DNA from: Isoptericola sp044389085
Lineage (GTDB): Bacteria; Actinomycetota; Actinomycetes; Actinomycetales; Cellulomonadaceae
Reading direction: 5' to 3'
Length of the DNA: 64,000 bases
Assembly: GCF_044389085.1 (NCBI RefSeq)
Contig: NZ_JBIRXP010000003.1
Span: 124,001 to 188,000 of the forward strand
In this document: positions 23,516 to 31,486 of the stretch, piece by piece
Position numbering within the stretch: position 1 is the first letter of the stretch
Layout of the letters: each line of letters begins with the position of its first letter
Program-made: the position numbers and the translations under genes
The notes under the pieces: generated by a model
What the model was told of the DNA's origin: nothing
What the model saw: the letters and a program-made list of their open reading frames with translations, nothing else
Database searches by the model: none

Positions 23516-24160
23516 ATGGCCACCACCACCGTCCATCTCGTACGGCACGGCGAGGTCCACAACCCGGACGGCGTCCTCTACGGGCGCATCCCCGGCTACC
23601 GCCTGTCCGACCGCGGCCAGGCGATGGCCGGCCGCGTGGCGCAGCACCTGTCCGGTACGGGCCGCGACGTCGTCGCCGTCGTCGCCTCCCCGCTGCAGCG
23701 TGCGCAGGAGACCGCCGCGCCGACGGCCGAGGCCTTCGGCCTGACCCTCGCCACGGACCACCGGCTCGTCGAGGCGGGCAACCGCTTCGAGGGCACGACG
23801 ATCGGGAAGAACCCGGGGCAGCTCGTCCACCCCAAGTACTGGCGCCACCTGTGGAACCCGCTCCGCCCGTCGTGGGGCGAGCCGTACGCGGACCAGGTGA
23901 CCCGGATGCGTGCCGCCGTCGACGACGCGCGCCGCGCCTACGCGGGGCACGAGGTCGTGCTGGTCAGCCACCAGCTGCCGGTCTGGGTGACCCGCCGGTC
24001 GTACGAGGGCGGCTCGCTGGCGCACGACCCCCGGCGCCGCCAGTGCGCGCTCGCGTCGCTGACGTCGCTGCGGTTCGACGGCGAGACGTTCGTCGGCCTG
24101 CACTACACCGAGCCCGCCGCCGACCTGCTCGCCGGCGCCGACCCCGTGCCGGGGGCGTGA
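23516..24160 (+). CDS. Histidine phosphatase (phosphoglycerate-mutase superfamily)
   Basis: A 214-residue branch-1 histidine phosphatase. The catalytic motif LVRHGEV is at about residues 7-13 and the second histidine is in VVLVSHQLPVW (about 150-160). It is the first gene of the cytochrome c biogenesis operon: its TGA overlaps the next ATG (TGATG). The same association is seen in mycobacteria (Rv0525 ahead of the ccs genes, from memory). The substrate is unknown and a true glycolytic mutase role is unlikely. The ATG at 23516 is preferred to an upstream 23468 codon because the fold begins directly after it. Confidence 0.88.
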   Translation: MATTTVHLVRHGEVHNPDGVLYGRIPGYRLSDRGQAMAGRVAQHLSGTGRDVVAVVASPLQRAQETAAPTAEAFGLTLATDHRLVEAGNRFEGTTIGKNPGQLVHPKYWRHLWNPLRPSWGEPYADQVTRMRAAVDDARRAYAGHEVVLVSHQLPVWVTRRSYEGGSLAHDPRRRQCALASLTSLRFDGETFVGLHYTEPAADLLAGADPVPGA

Positions 24161-24789
24161 TGGGCACCGTGCGTCCGCTCCGTCGCGCCTCCGCGGCCGT
24201 CGGCGCCGTCCTCAGCCTCGGCCTGCTCGCCGCGTGCGGCGCGCAGGACTCGGGCGCGGGCGACGTCGTCGGGCAGGGCTTCGTGTCCGGCGACGGCTCC
24301 GTGAAGCAGTGGGACGCCGGCGACCGCGAGGACCCGGTGACCGTCGAGGGCACGTCCTTCGACGGCGACGAGGTGAGCACCGCCGACTGGCTGGGCGACG
24401 TCGTCGTGGTCAACACCTGGTACGCCGGGTGCGCCCCGTGCCGCGCCGAGGCCCCCGACCTCGTGGCGCTGGCCAACGAGCGCGAGGCCGACGGCGTGCG
24501 GCTGCTCGGCATCAACACCGAGGACGAGGCCGGCGCCGCCACCTCCTTCGAGCGCACCTTCGACGTGCCGTACCCGTCGATCGAGGACCGCAGCGGCCAG
24601 GTCGTGGCCAGGCTCTCCGGCGTCGTGCCGCTGCAGGCCGTCCCGTCCACCGTGGTGCTCGACGCCGAGGGTCGCGTCGCGGCCCGCGTCATCGGGCAGG
24701 CGGAGGCGTCCACGCTCGACGCGATCGTCGACGAGGTGCTCGCCGAGGCGGCGGGCGGGTCGGGCGACGACGCCGCGAAGGGCGCGTGA
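24160..24789 (+). CDS. TlpA/ResA-like thioredoxin lipoprotein
   Basis: An extracytoplasmic thiol reductant that keeps apocytochrome c haem-binding cysteines reduced (system II, ResA/CcsX role). 209 residues. A lipoprotein signal ends in lipobox LLAAC (Cys about residue 26). The thioredoxin fold has active site WYAGCAPCRAEAP (CAPC about 93-96) and cis-Pro AVPSTVVLD. Start and stop overlap its neighbours (TGATG at both ends), so translation is coupled. It would receive electrons from CcdA, encoded next. Confidence 0.9.
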   Translation: MGTVRPLRRASAAVGAVLSLGLLAACGAQDSGAGDVVGQGFVSGDGSVKQWDAGDREDPVTVEGTSFDGDEVSTADWLGDVVVVNTWYAGCAPCRAEAPDLVALANEREADGVRLLGINTEDEAGAATSFERTFDVPYPSIEDRSGQVVARLSGVVPLQAVPSTVVLDAEGRVAARVIGQAEASTLDAIVDEVLAEAAGGSGDDAAKGA

Positions 24790-25568
24790 TGGGTGACTTC
24801 TTCGCCACCACGGCGTGGAGCGGCTCGATGCTGCTGGCGCTGCCCGTGGCGCTGATCGCCGGCCTGGTGTCCTTCGCGTCGCCGTGCGTGCTGCCGCTGG
24901 TGCCGGGCTACGTCGGCTACGTCAGCGGCATGGCCGCGGCGTCGGCAGGGACGGGCTCGAAGGGCCGGCCGGGGATGCCGCAGGACCCGGGCCGCCGCCG
25001 CGTCGTGGCGGGCGTGGGGCTCTTCGTCCTCGGCTTCACCGCGGTGTTCGTGGGGCTGATGGCCGCCGCGGGCGCCCTGGGGTCCTACCTGGTGCGGTGG
25101 GAGGACACGCTCATGCGCGTCCTCGGGGTGGTCGTGATCCTCATGGGCCTCGCGTTCCTGGGTGCTGTCCCGTTCCTGCAGCGCGAGCGCCGCATGCACC
25201 TGAGCCCCCGTGCGGGCCTGTGGGGGGCGCCGCTGCTCGGCGTCGTGTTCGGGCTCGGCTGGACGCCCTGCATCGGCCCCACCCTCGCGGCCGTGCAGGC
25301 GCTGTCCCTCGACGAGGCGTCCGCCGTCCGCGGCGTCGTGCTCGGGGTCGCGTACTGCGTCGGGCTCGGCGTGCCGTTCCTCCTGGTCGCGCTCGGGCTG
25401 CAGTCGTCGCAGCGCATGCTCGGCTTCCTGCGCCGCCACCGCCTGGGCATCCAGCGCGCGGGCGGCGCCCTGCTGGTGCTGGTCGGCCTGGCGCTGGTCA
25501 CGGGGCTGTGGGCCCAGTGGACCAGCCAGCTCCAGGGCTGGATCGGCGGATTCGTGACGGTGGTCTGA
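24789..25568 (+). CDS. ccdA: Cytochrome c biogenesis protein CcdA
   Basis: Carries reducing equivalents from cytoplasmic thioredoxin across the membrane to the ResA-like protein. 259 residues with six transmembrane helices. The two CcdA motifs are present: VSFASPCVLPLVPGYVGYVSG (about residues 21-41) in helix 1 and GLGWTPCIGPTLAAV (about 151-165) in helix 4, each with its redox cysteine. A cytoplasmic loop between helices 1 and 2 is longer than usual and Gly/Arg/Pro-rich. ATG overlaps the previous stop; its own stop overlaps resB. Confidence 0.93.
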   Translation: MGDFFATTAWSGSMLLALPVALIAGLVSFASPCVLPLVPGYVGYVSGMAAASAGTGSKGRPGMPQDPGRRRVVAGVGLFVLGFTAVFVGLMAAAGALGSYLVRWEDTLMRVLGVVVILMGLAFLGAVPFLQRERRMHLSPRAGLWGAPLLGVVFGLGWTPCIGPTLAAVQALSLDEASAVRGVVLGVAYCVGLGVPFLLVALGLQSSQRMLGFLRRHRLGIQRAGGALLVLVGLALVTGLWAQWTSQLQGWIGGFVTVV

Positions 25569-27346
25569 TGAGCGAGAAGGCGACCTACCGGCCCGAGGGC
25601 ATCAACGACGCGTTCGTCGAGGGCCGCGCCGGCGACACCCCCGCGTCCGTGCCGGGCGGGCCGGGCGGCCCGGAGAAGCCCGCCGGCCCGAACCTCCCCA
25701 CGCTGGGCTGGCGCGGCATGCTGCGCTGGACGTGGCGACAGCTCACCAGCATGCGCGTGGCGCTCATGCTGCTCATGCTGCTCGCCGTCGCGGCCGTGCC
25801 GGGCTCGGTGCTGCCGCAGCGCGGCCAGGACGCCGCCGCGGTGCTCGAGTACCTGGGCGACCACCCCACGCTGGGGGAGTGGCTGGACCGGTTCGGCTTC
25901 TTCGAGGTCTACAGCTCGGTCTGGTTCTCGGCCATCTACATCTTGCTGTTCGTGTCGCTCGTGGGCTGCATCGTGCCGCGCACGCTCGCGCACGCCCGCA
26001 ACCTGCGGAACCGGCCGCCGAAGACGCCGGTGCGGTTCGGCCGCTTCCCGGCCACGGCCGAGGCCAGCACGACGGCGTCGCCCGACGAGGTCGTCGAGGC
26101 GGTGACCGACCACCTGCGCGGCCCGCTGCGCCGCCTGCCCACGTTCCGGGTCGACGTCGGCGCGGAGGAGCCGCGCCTCGGCCGGCCCGCCACCCGCACC
26201 GTGGCCGCGGAGCGCGGCTACCTGCGCGAGACGGGGAACCTCGTGTTCCACCTGGCGCTGCTGGGCCTGCTCGTGTCCGTCGCCCTCGGTCAGCTGCTGC
26301 ACTACCGCGGCCAGGCGATCGTCACCGAGGGCCGCGGCTTCGCCAACGCCGTCGTCGACTACGACACCTTCGAGAAGGGTGCGTGGTTCCAGCCGGAGTC
26401 GCTGTCGCCGTTCTCCATGACGCTCGACTCGTTCGACTCCGAGTTCGCCTCCGACACCGTGGCGTTCGCGCAGGCGCGCGACTTCACCGCCCACGTGACC
26501 GTCAGCGAGGCCGACGGCGGGCAGCACACCGACCAGATCAAGGTCAACTCCCCGCTGACGGTCGACGGCGCCAAGATCTACCTGCAGGGCAACGGCTTCG
26601 CGCCGGAGATCACGGTCAAGGACGGCGCCGGCGAGATGGCGTTCTCCGGCCGCGTCCCGTTCCTGCCCGAGGACACCATGTACACCTCGCGCGGCGTCGT
26701 GAAGGTGCCGGACGTCTCCGACGGGCAGGAGCAGATCGGCCTCGTCGGGTACTTCCTGCCCACCGCCGTCGTCGACGAGGACGGCTCGGCCCGCTCCGTC
26801 TTCCCCCAGCCGCAGAACCCGCTCATGGTGCTCGAGGTGTTCCGCGGCGACCTCGGCCTGGACGACGGCGTGCCGCAGAACGTGTACCGGCTCGACACCG
26901 CCTCCCTCACGCCCTCGGAGGACGAGGACGGCGAGACGATCAAGCTGCTCGTGCGGCCCGGGGAGACCGTCGAGCTGCCCGACGGCCTGGGCACCGTCAC
27001 CCTCGGGGAGGACGTGCCGCGCTACGTCGCGCTGGACCTGCGCTACGACCCGTCGCTCACCTGGGTGCTCACGTTCTCGCTGCTCGCGCTCGCCGGGCTC
27101 GCGGTCTCGCTGTTCACCCCGCGCCGCCGCGTGTGGGTGCGATCATGGGAGACCACGGACGACGACGGCCGGCCGGTCACGCACGTCGAGCTCGCCGGGC
27201 TCGCGCGCGGGGACGACGCCGGACTGCAGCGCGAGGTCGACAAGGCCCTGGCAGCGGTGCCGGGGCTTCTCGACGGCACGAGTGACGACACGACCGACGA
27301 CGACCCGGTGGCCGTCGACCACCAGAGAACTGCCACGGAGGACTGA
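25568..27346 (+). CDS. resB: Cytochrome c biogenesis protein ResB
   Basis: With CcsB, forms the haem-delivery and ligation complex of cytochrome c system II. 592 residues. A hydrophilic N-terminus (about 1-50) precedes WTWRQLTSMRVALMLLMLLAVAA, the first of three N-terminal helices, followed by the typical PQRGQD and YSSVWFSAIYILLFVSLVGC segments. There is a large external domain (about 250-490), and a last helix LTWVLTFSLLALAGLAVSLF followed by a cytoplasmic acidic tail. Coupled to ccdA by a TGATG overlap; ccsB starts 2 bp after its stop. Confidence 0.93.
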   Translation: MSEKATYRPEGINDAFVEGRAGDTPASVPGGPGGPEKPAGPNLPTLGWRGMLRWTWRQLTSMRVALMLLMLLAVAAVPGSVLPQRGQDAAAVLEYLGDHPTLGEWLDRFGFFEVYSSVWFSAIYILLFVSLVGCIVPRTLAHARNLRNRPPKTPVRFGRFPATAEASTTASPDEVVEAVTDHLRGPLRRLPTFRVDVGAEEPRLGRPATRTVAAERGYLRETGNLVFHLALLGLLVSVALGQLLHYRGQAIVTEGRGFANAVVDYDTFEKGAWFQPESLSPFSMTLDSFDSEFASDTVAFAQARDFTAHVTVSEADGGQHTDQIKVNSPLTVDGAKIYLQGNGFAPEITVKDGAGEMAFSGRVPFLPEDTMYTSRGVVKVPDVSDGQEQIGLVGYFLPTAVVDEDGSARSVFPQPQNPLMVLEVFRGDLGLDDGVPQNVYRLDTASLTPSEDEDGETIKLLVRPGETVELPDGLGTVTLGEDVPRYVALDLRYDPSLTWVLTFSLLALAGLAVSLFTPRRRVWVRSWETTDDDGRPVTHVELAGLARGDDAGLQREVDKALAAVPGLLDGTSDDTTDDDPVAVDHQRTATED

Positions 27347-27348
27347 CC

Positions 27349-28353
27349 ATGCAGATCGCCGAGCTGAGCGTGCTGCTCGTGTGGGGCGCCGCCACGGCGC
27401 TCACGATCGCGCTCGTCGCGTTCGCGATCGACCTGGGCCGCCGCACGGGCGCCCGGGCCGAGGCGCACGCCGAGACGCGCGCGTCCGTCGCGGTGGGCGC
27501 GGCGTCCTCGACCGCGGCCCCCGTGACCGGGGGCGGCTCCGGGGCGTCCGGCTCGGCGGCCGCGCCCGCCCGCGGCCGTGCCGCCGGCATCGCGATGTCC
27601 ACCACCTGGCTGGGCACCGCGCTGCTCCTCGTGGCGATCGTGCTGCGCGGCATCGCGGCGGGCCGCACGCCGTGGGCCAACATGTACGAGTTCACGCTGG
27701 TGGGGTCGTTCATGGCCCTCGCCGTCTTCCTCGGCATGAACGTGCGCAAGGACTTCCGGTTCCTCGGCGCGTTCGTCACCGGCCTGTCGGTGCTGTTCCT
27801 CGTGCTCGGGGTGAACGTCTTCTACGTGGCCGCGACGGGCGTGCAGCCGGCGCTGCAGAACTACTGGCTCGTCATCCACGTGGGCGTCGCGATCAGCGCC
27901 ACGGGCATCTTCACCGTCGCGTTCGTCGCCTCGGTGCTGCAGCTCCTGCGCGACAGCCGCGACTCCGGCTCGCCCTACCTGCTGCGCCCGGGTTTCCGCT
28001 GGCTCGACCGCGTCCCCACCCCGACGTCGCTGGAGGGCCTGTCCTTCCGCCTCAACGCCGTCGGCTTCGTGCTGTGGACCTTCACCATCATCGGCGGCGC
28101 CATCTGGGCCGAGCACGCCTGGGGCCGCTACTGGGGCTGGGACCCCAAGGAGGTCTGGAGCTTCGTGATCTGGGTGGTCTACGCGGCGTACCTGCACGCC
28201 CGCACCACCCGAGGCTGGGACGGCCGTCGCGCCGCCTGGTTCGTCGTCGTCGGCTACCTGTGCGTGCTGTTCAACTTCACCGGTGTGAACCTGATCTTCA
28301 ACGGCAAGCACTCGTACTCGGGGCTCGACACCGACCCGACCGGCGGCGCCTGA
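27349..28353 (+). CDS. ccsB: Cytochrome c biogenesis protein CcsB/CcsA (haem handling)
   Basis: Membrane haem-handling subunit of system II. 334 residues. The tryptophan-rich WWD signature WGRYWGWDPKEVWSF (about residues 263-277) is intact, and the conserved histidines are visible in LVIHVGVA and before WNLI-type segments near the C-terminus (NGKHSYSG). An Ala/Gly-rich loop (about 50-80) between the first two helices is an insertion typical of actinobacterial proteins. Last gene of the ccs operon; family A palindrome A3 begins 16 bp after its stop. Confidence 0.94.
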   Translation: MQIAELSVLLVWGAATALTIALVAFAIDLGRRTGARAEAHAETRASVAVGAASSTAAPVTGGGSGASGSAAAPARGRAAGIAMSTTWLGTALLLVAIVLRGIAAGRTPWANMYEFTLVGSFMALAVFLGMNVRKDFRFLGAFVTGLSVLFLVLGVNVFYVAATGVQPALQNYWLVIHVGVAISATGIFTVAFVASVLQLLRDSRDSGSPYLLRPGFRWLDRVPTPTSLEGLSFRLNAVGFVLWTFTIIGGAIWAEHAWGRYWGWDPKEVWSFVIWVVYAAYLHARTTRGWDGRRAAWFVVVGYLCVLFNFTGVNLIFNGKHSYSGLDTDPTGGA

Positions 28354-28368
28354 CCCGTCGGGGCACGC

Positions 28369-28422
28369 TGAGCGCGACAGAGGGGACCATCCGGTCGTGG
28401 ATGGTCCCCTCTGTCATGCTCA
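28369..28422. repeat. Palindromic element A3 (family A)
   Basis: 17-bp perfect inner arms GACAGAGGGGACCATCC (28376-28392) and complement (28399-28415), plus outer TGAGC/GCTCA. It shares TGAGC-x-CGA and GGGGAC-x-ATCCG with A1. It lies between the convergent ccsB and PLDc_N genes. Confidence 0.9.
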
Positions 28423-28452
28423 CCACATCTCTCGTGGCGTCGGTCTCTCGGC

Positions 28453-28809
28453 CTAGGGGGTGTCGCTGCCGCCGCCCTCACGCTCGCGACGGCGCTTCTC
28501 CTGCTCGAGCCGCCACAGGAACTCCGGGTCGTCGTCGGGGGCCACGGGGCCGGACGGGCGTCGGGGGCCCGACGGGCCGGGACGCCGGCGCCGGGACGAC
28601 GGCCCCCGGCCGCCGCCGGACGCGCGGCGTGCAGACTGCTTGACGACGATCCACGCGACGGCGCCGAAGATCGGCAGCAGGACGATGATCACCGCCCACA
28701 GCCAACGAGGGAGGCCGCCGCGTTCGTCCTCCTCGGAACCGAAGAGGTCCAGGAGGGCGTAGAGGGCGAGCCCCACCACGAGAAGGGGCAGGATCACACG
28801 CGCGAACAT
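28453..28809 (-). CDS. PLDc_N-domain membrane protein
   Basis: A 118-residue protein with two transmembrane helices (about 5-22, VILPLLVVGLALYALLDLF; about 37-56, LWAVIIVLLPIFGAVAWIVV) in the PLDc_N (phospholipase D-nuclease N-terminal) arrangement, then a basic, proline-rich cytoplasmic tail ending with a charged helix (LEQEKRRREREGG). Only the membrane module is present, with no catalytic HKD domain, as in many actinobacterial stand-alone copies. TAGGCT sits 6 bp before the ATG. Function unknown; it lies between cytochrome c and menaquinone genes. Confidence 0.82.
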   Translation of the reverse strand: MFARVILPLLVVGLALYALLDLFGSEEDERGGLPRWLWAVIIVLLPIFGAVAWIVVKQSARRASGGGRGPSSRRRRPGPSGPRRPSGPVAPDDDPEFLWRLEQEKRRREREGGGSDTP

Positions 28810-28815
28810 GGCCCC

Positions 28816-28821
28816 AGCCTA
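28816..28821 (-). promoter_or_regulatory. Probable -10 box of PLDc_N gene
   Basis: TAGGCT on the minus strand, 6 bp before ATG 28809. Confidence 0.55.
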
Positions 28822-28852
28822 GTTCGGCGTCGGGATGCTCAGGAATCGCGCC

Positions 28853-28858
28853 TACCCT
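28853..28858 (+). promoter_or_regulatory. Probable -10 box of DUF4229 gene
   Basis: TACCCT, then 6 bp, then GTG 28865. Confidence 0.55.
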
Positions 28859-28864
28859 GGGAAG

Positions 28865-29140
28865 GTGCCCCTCGTCATGTACACCGTCTGGCGGATCCTG
28901 CTGTTCGTCGCCGCGCTCGGCGCCGGCTACCTGCTCGGCCTGCGCAGCTGGCTCCTCGTCCTGGTGGCCGCCGTCGTGGCGTTCGCCGTCTCGTACCTCG
29001 CGCTGAGCAAGCCGCGGGACGCCGCGGCGCGCTGGCTCGCGGAGAAGGACCAGCGGCGCAAGGACGGCGCCGACCGGCACGACGTCGACTCCGACTTCGA
29101 GGACTCCGTCGTGGACCGGGAGCACCCCGGCGCGGGTTGA
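28865..29140 (+). CDS. DUF4229 membrane protein
   Basis: A 91-residue protein with two closely spaced helices (about residues 6-25 VWRILLFVAALGAGYLLGL and 28-48 WLLVLVAAVVAFAVSYLAL), then KPRDAAARWLAEKDQRRK and an acidic tail. This matches actinobacterial DUF4229, which is often next to menA. GTG 28865 is chosen over an upstream in-frame codon because of exact leaderless spacing from TACCCT. Function unknown; its constant place in the menaquinone region suggests an accessory membrane role. Confidence 0.8.
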   Translation: MPLVMYTVWRILLFVAALGAGYLLGLRSWLLVLVAAVVAFAVSYLALSKPRDAAARWLAEKDQRRKDGADRHDVDSDFEDSVVDREHPGAG

Positions 29141-29148
29141 GCCGTCGC

Positions 29149-30018
29149 TCAGAGGGCGAGGCCGAGGGCCAGCAGCACGCCGTAGGCCAGCTCGAACATC
29201 CCGGTGCCGGCCAGCACCTTCACGAGCAGCGGGCCACGCGCCCCGGCGATCACCGGGGCCACGAGCAGCGCGGCGGGCAGCAGCAGCACGGCCACCAGCA
29301 GCGCCCACGGCGACCAGGCCGCGCACACCATGCCCAGCACCACGGGCAGCAGGATGCAGGCGGCGTACCAGCGGCGGGCGCGGTGGTCGCCCAGGCGGAC
29401 GGCGAGGGTCCGCTTGCCCGCGATGACGTCGGTCGGGATGTCGCGCACGTTGTTCACCATGAGCAGGCCGCAGGCGATCAGGCCGACGCCGGTCGCGCCG
29501 AGCACCGACGGCCACGTGAGGGTGTCCGCCTGGGTGTAGGTGGTGCCGAGCGTCGCGACGAGCCCGAAGAACACGAACACGCCCACCTCGCCGAGACCCG
29601 CGTAGCCGTACGGGTGCTTGCCGCCGGTGTAGTACCAGGCGGCGAGCACGCACAGCACGCCCACCGCGAGCAGCCACCAGTGCCCGCTCACCGCGCACAG
29701 CGCGAGGCCGAGCACCCCGGCGACCCCGAACGACGCGAACGCGGCCCCCTTGACCCGCCCCGGCGCCGCGGCGGCGGAGGCGGTCAGGCGCAGCGGCCCC
29801 ACCCGGTCCACGTCGGTGCCGCGCACGCCGTCGGAGTAGTCGTTGGCGTAGTTGACGCCCACCTGCAGGGCGAGCGCGACGCCGAGGGCCAGGACCGCGG
29901 GCAGCCAGGCGAACGCGCCGACGTCCGCCGCGGCTCCCGACCCGATCAGCACCGGCGCGGCCGCGGCCGGCAGCGTGCGGGGGCGTGCTCCGGCGATCCA
30001 CTCGCTCGTCGTGGCCAT
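29149..30018 (-). CDS. menA: 1,4-dihydroxy-2-naphthoate polyprenyltransferase
   Basis: Attaches the polyprenyl side chain to 1,4-dihydroxy-2-naphthoate at the membrane. 289 residues with about eight to nine helices. The UbiA-family prenyl-diphosphate/Mg site is VNYANDYSDGVRGTDVDR (about residues 55-72), and the second Asp-rich region is NNVRDIPTDVIAGKRTLAVRLGD (about 190-212). The ATG at 30018 is followed by the typical SEWIAGARPRTLPAA start. menE lies 48 bp upstream on the same strand, so the two are likely co-transcribed. Confidence 0.95.
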   Translation of the reverse strand: MATTSEWIAGARPRTLPAAAAPVLIGSGAAADVGAFAWLPAVLALGVALALQVGVNYANDYSDGVRGTDVDRVGPLRLTASAAAAPGRVKGAAFASFGVAGVLGLALCAVSGHWWLLAVGVLCVLAAWYYTGGKHPYGYAGLGEVGVFVFFGLVATLGTTYTQADTLTWPSVLGATGVGLIACGLLMVNNVRDIPTDVIAGKRTLAVRLGDHRARRWYAACILLPVVLGMVCAAWSPWALLVAVLLLPAALLVAPVIAGARGPLLVKVLAGTGMFELAYGVLLALGLAL

Positions 30019-30066
30019 GGTTCTCCGTCCCTCGTGCGGCGCCGGGGCGTCGCGTGCGCGAGCAGG

Positions 30067-31344
30067 TCAGGCGTGCGCCTCGTGCTCGCGGACGAGGGCG
30101 ACGACGCCGCTGCGGTCCACCTTGCCGGGGCCGCGCAGCGGGAGCGCGGCCGTGCGGTACACGCGGCGGGGCGCGGACGGCGCACCCAGCCTAGTCGTCG
30201 CCGCGGACCGCACCGCCGCCAGCGCGGCGTCGTCCACGGGCACGAGGTCGCCCCCGCCCCCGGCAACGTGCGTGCTGAATTGTTCCTCAATCCCAGAGTT
30301 TGAGGAACAATTCAGCACGCTCGATGCGGTCGGGCGCGCGACGACGGCGACGAGCGCCTGCCCCCACTCGTCGTCGGGGACGCCCACGACGCACGCCTCG
30401 CCGTCGAGCAGCTCGCCGACCAGTGCCTCGACGGGTGCCGGGGCGACGTTCACCCCGCCCGTGACGACGACGTCGTCCGCCCGCCCGAGCACCTCCAGAG
30501 TGCCGTCCGGTGCCAGGCGACCCAGGTCGGAGGTGCGGAACCAGCGGGAGCCGTCGGCGTCCGTGCGGAACGCCGCGGCCGTGGCGGCGTCGTCGCCCAG
30601 GTACCCGGCCGCGAGCGTGGGCCCACCGAGCTCGACGACCCCCACCACCCCGGACCTATCCGGCGGCGGTCCTGACAGGTCGGGGCGCACCCGGACGCGG
30701 ACGTCGCGCAGCGGCGCGCCGTCGTACACGCAGCCCCCCGCGGTCTCGGACATGCCGTACGTCGTCACGACGCGCACCCCGGCCGCGCCGGCGCGCTCGA
30801 GCAGCGGGGGCGGGGACGCCGCACCGCCGAGCAGGACCGCGGCGCAGCGGGCCAGCGCCGTCAGGCCGCGCGGGGCGCCGTCGTGGGCGGCCGCGAGCAG
30901 GCGGTGCACCTGGGTGGGCACCAGGGACGCGTACACCGGCTCGTCCCCGGCGGCGTCGAGGGCGGGCTCGAGGAGGTCGGCGAAGCCGTCGGGTGTGAAC
31001 CGCGCGTCCGGGTGGGCGGCCGTCAGGGGCGTGCCGGCGAGCACCGACCGCACCACCACCTGCAGGCCGGCGACGTGCGTGGGCGGCAGGGTGAGCACCC
31101 ACCGCCCGGGGCCGCCGAGCCGTGCGTGCGTCGCGGTCGCGGACGCGCGCAGGGCGGCGGCGGGCAGCGCGACCTCGCGCGGCGTCCCCGTCGAGCCGGA
31201 CGTGCGCACCACCAGCGCGGTCCCCGCCGGCACGGCGGCCGTCGTCGTGCGGGGGAGCGGGACGACGGCGGGTCCGCCGTCGAGCGCGGCGTGCACGGCG
31301 TCACGCAGCGCGCCGGCGGACGGGGGGAGCGGCGGGTGAGGCAC
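30067..31344 (-). CDS. menE: o-Succinylbenzoate-CoA ligase MenE, with palindromic element in frame
   Basis: Activates o-succinylbenzoate with ATP and CoA in menaquinone synthesis. 425 residues of the ANL superfamily: P-loop VVRTSGSTGTPREV (about 46-59), TYGMSETAGG, the hinge RTSDLGRL and catalytic-lysine region LPLRGPGKVDR near the C-terminus. Residues about 340-360 (ASSVLNC...EEQFSTH) are encoded by palindrome C2, lie between the conserved WGQALVAVVARP and LVPVDDAALAAVR segments, and use AAT, TGT, TCA, ATT and GTT codons that are otherwise rare here. A second insert, DLSGPPPDRSG, corresponds to element B3. The GTG start is leaderless (TACCCT at 6 bp). Confidence 0.93.
   Translation of the reverse strand: MPHPPLPPSAGALRDAVHAALDGGPAVVPLPRTTTAAVPAGTALVVRTSGSTGTPREVALPAAALRASATATHARLGGPGRWVLTLPPTHVAGLQVVVRSVLAGTPLTAAHPDARFTPDGFADLLEPALDAAGDEPVYASLVPTQVHRLLAAAHDGAPRGLTALARCAAVLLGGAASPPPLLERAGAAGVRVVTTYGMSETAGGCVYDGAPLRDVRVRVRPDLSGPPPDRSGVVGVVELGGPTLAAGYLGDDAATAAAFRTDADGSRWFRTSDLGRLAPDGTLEVLGRADDVVVTGGVNVAPAPVEALVGELLDGEACVVGVPDDEWGQALVAVVARPTASSVLNCSSNSGIEEQFSTHVAGGGGDLVPVDDAALAAVRSAATTRLGAPSAPRRVYRTAALPLRGPGKVDRSGVVALVREHEAHA
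30265..30326. repeat. Palindromic element C2 (family C) inside menE
   Basis: Perfect 21-bp arms (30270-30290 and 30300-30320) with a 9-nt loop; the arm reads CGTGCTGAATTGTTCCTCAA. It matches C1 (13708) with a few pyrimidine changes. It is entirely within the menE coding sequence, its insertion keeps the frame open, and the encoded NCSSN..EEQF.TH reading is also open through C1. Confidence 0.93.
30652..30683. repeat. Partial family B element (B3) inside menE
   Basis: GGTCCTGACAGGTCGG (30668-30683) is identical to 16 bp of B2, and GGACCTATCC at 30652-30661 forms a degenerate opposing arm. On the menE strand it encodes DLSGPPPDRSG, in a surface loop just before VVGVVELGGPTLAAGYLG. Confidence 0.55.
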
Positions 31345-31350
31345 CGCACC

Positions 31351-31356
31351 AGGGTA
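31351..31356 (-). promoter_or_regulatory. Probable -10 box of menE
   Basis: TACCCT on the minus strand, 6 bp before GTG 31344; likely leaderless and serving menE-menA. Confidence 0.55.
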
Positions 31357-31486
31357 GATCGGCGCCGACCCGGGCCAAGTCGAGCCGGGCCGGGCTGGGC
31401 CGGCCGGGGTGGGGCCTGCCGTAGGGTGACACGGTCCCGGCCCGGGAGACCCTGCGGCCGCACGCACGTCGAGGAGGACGTCGAGG

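Noticed and set aside
20810..24103. A 1097-codon minus-strand frame
   Set aside because: Only its last 182 codons are real (yceI). The rest is antisense to marR, the pectate lyase and the phosphatase gene.
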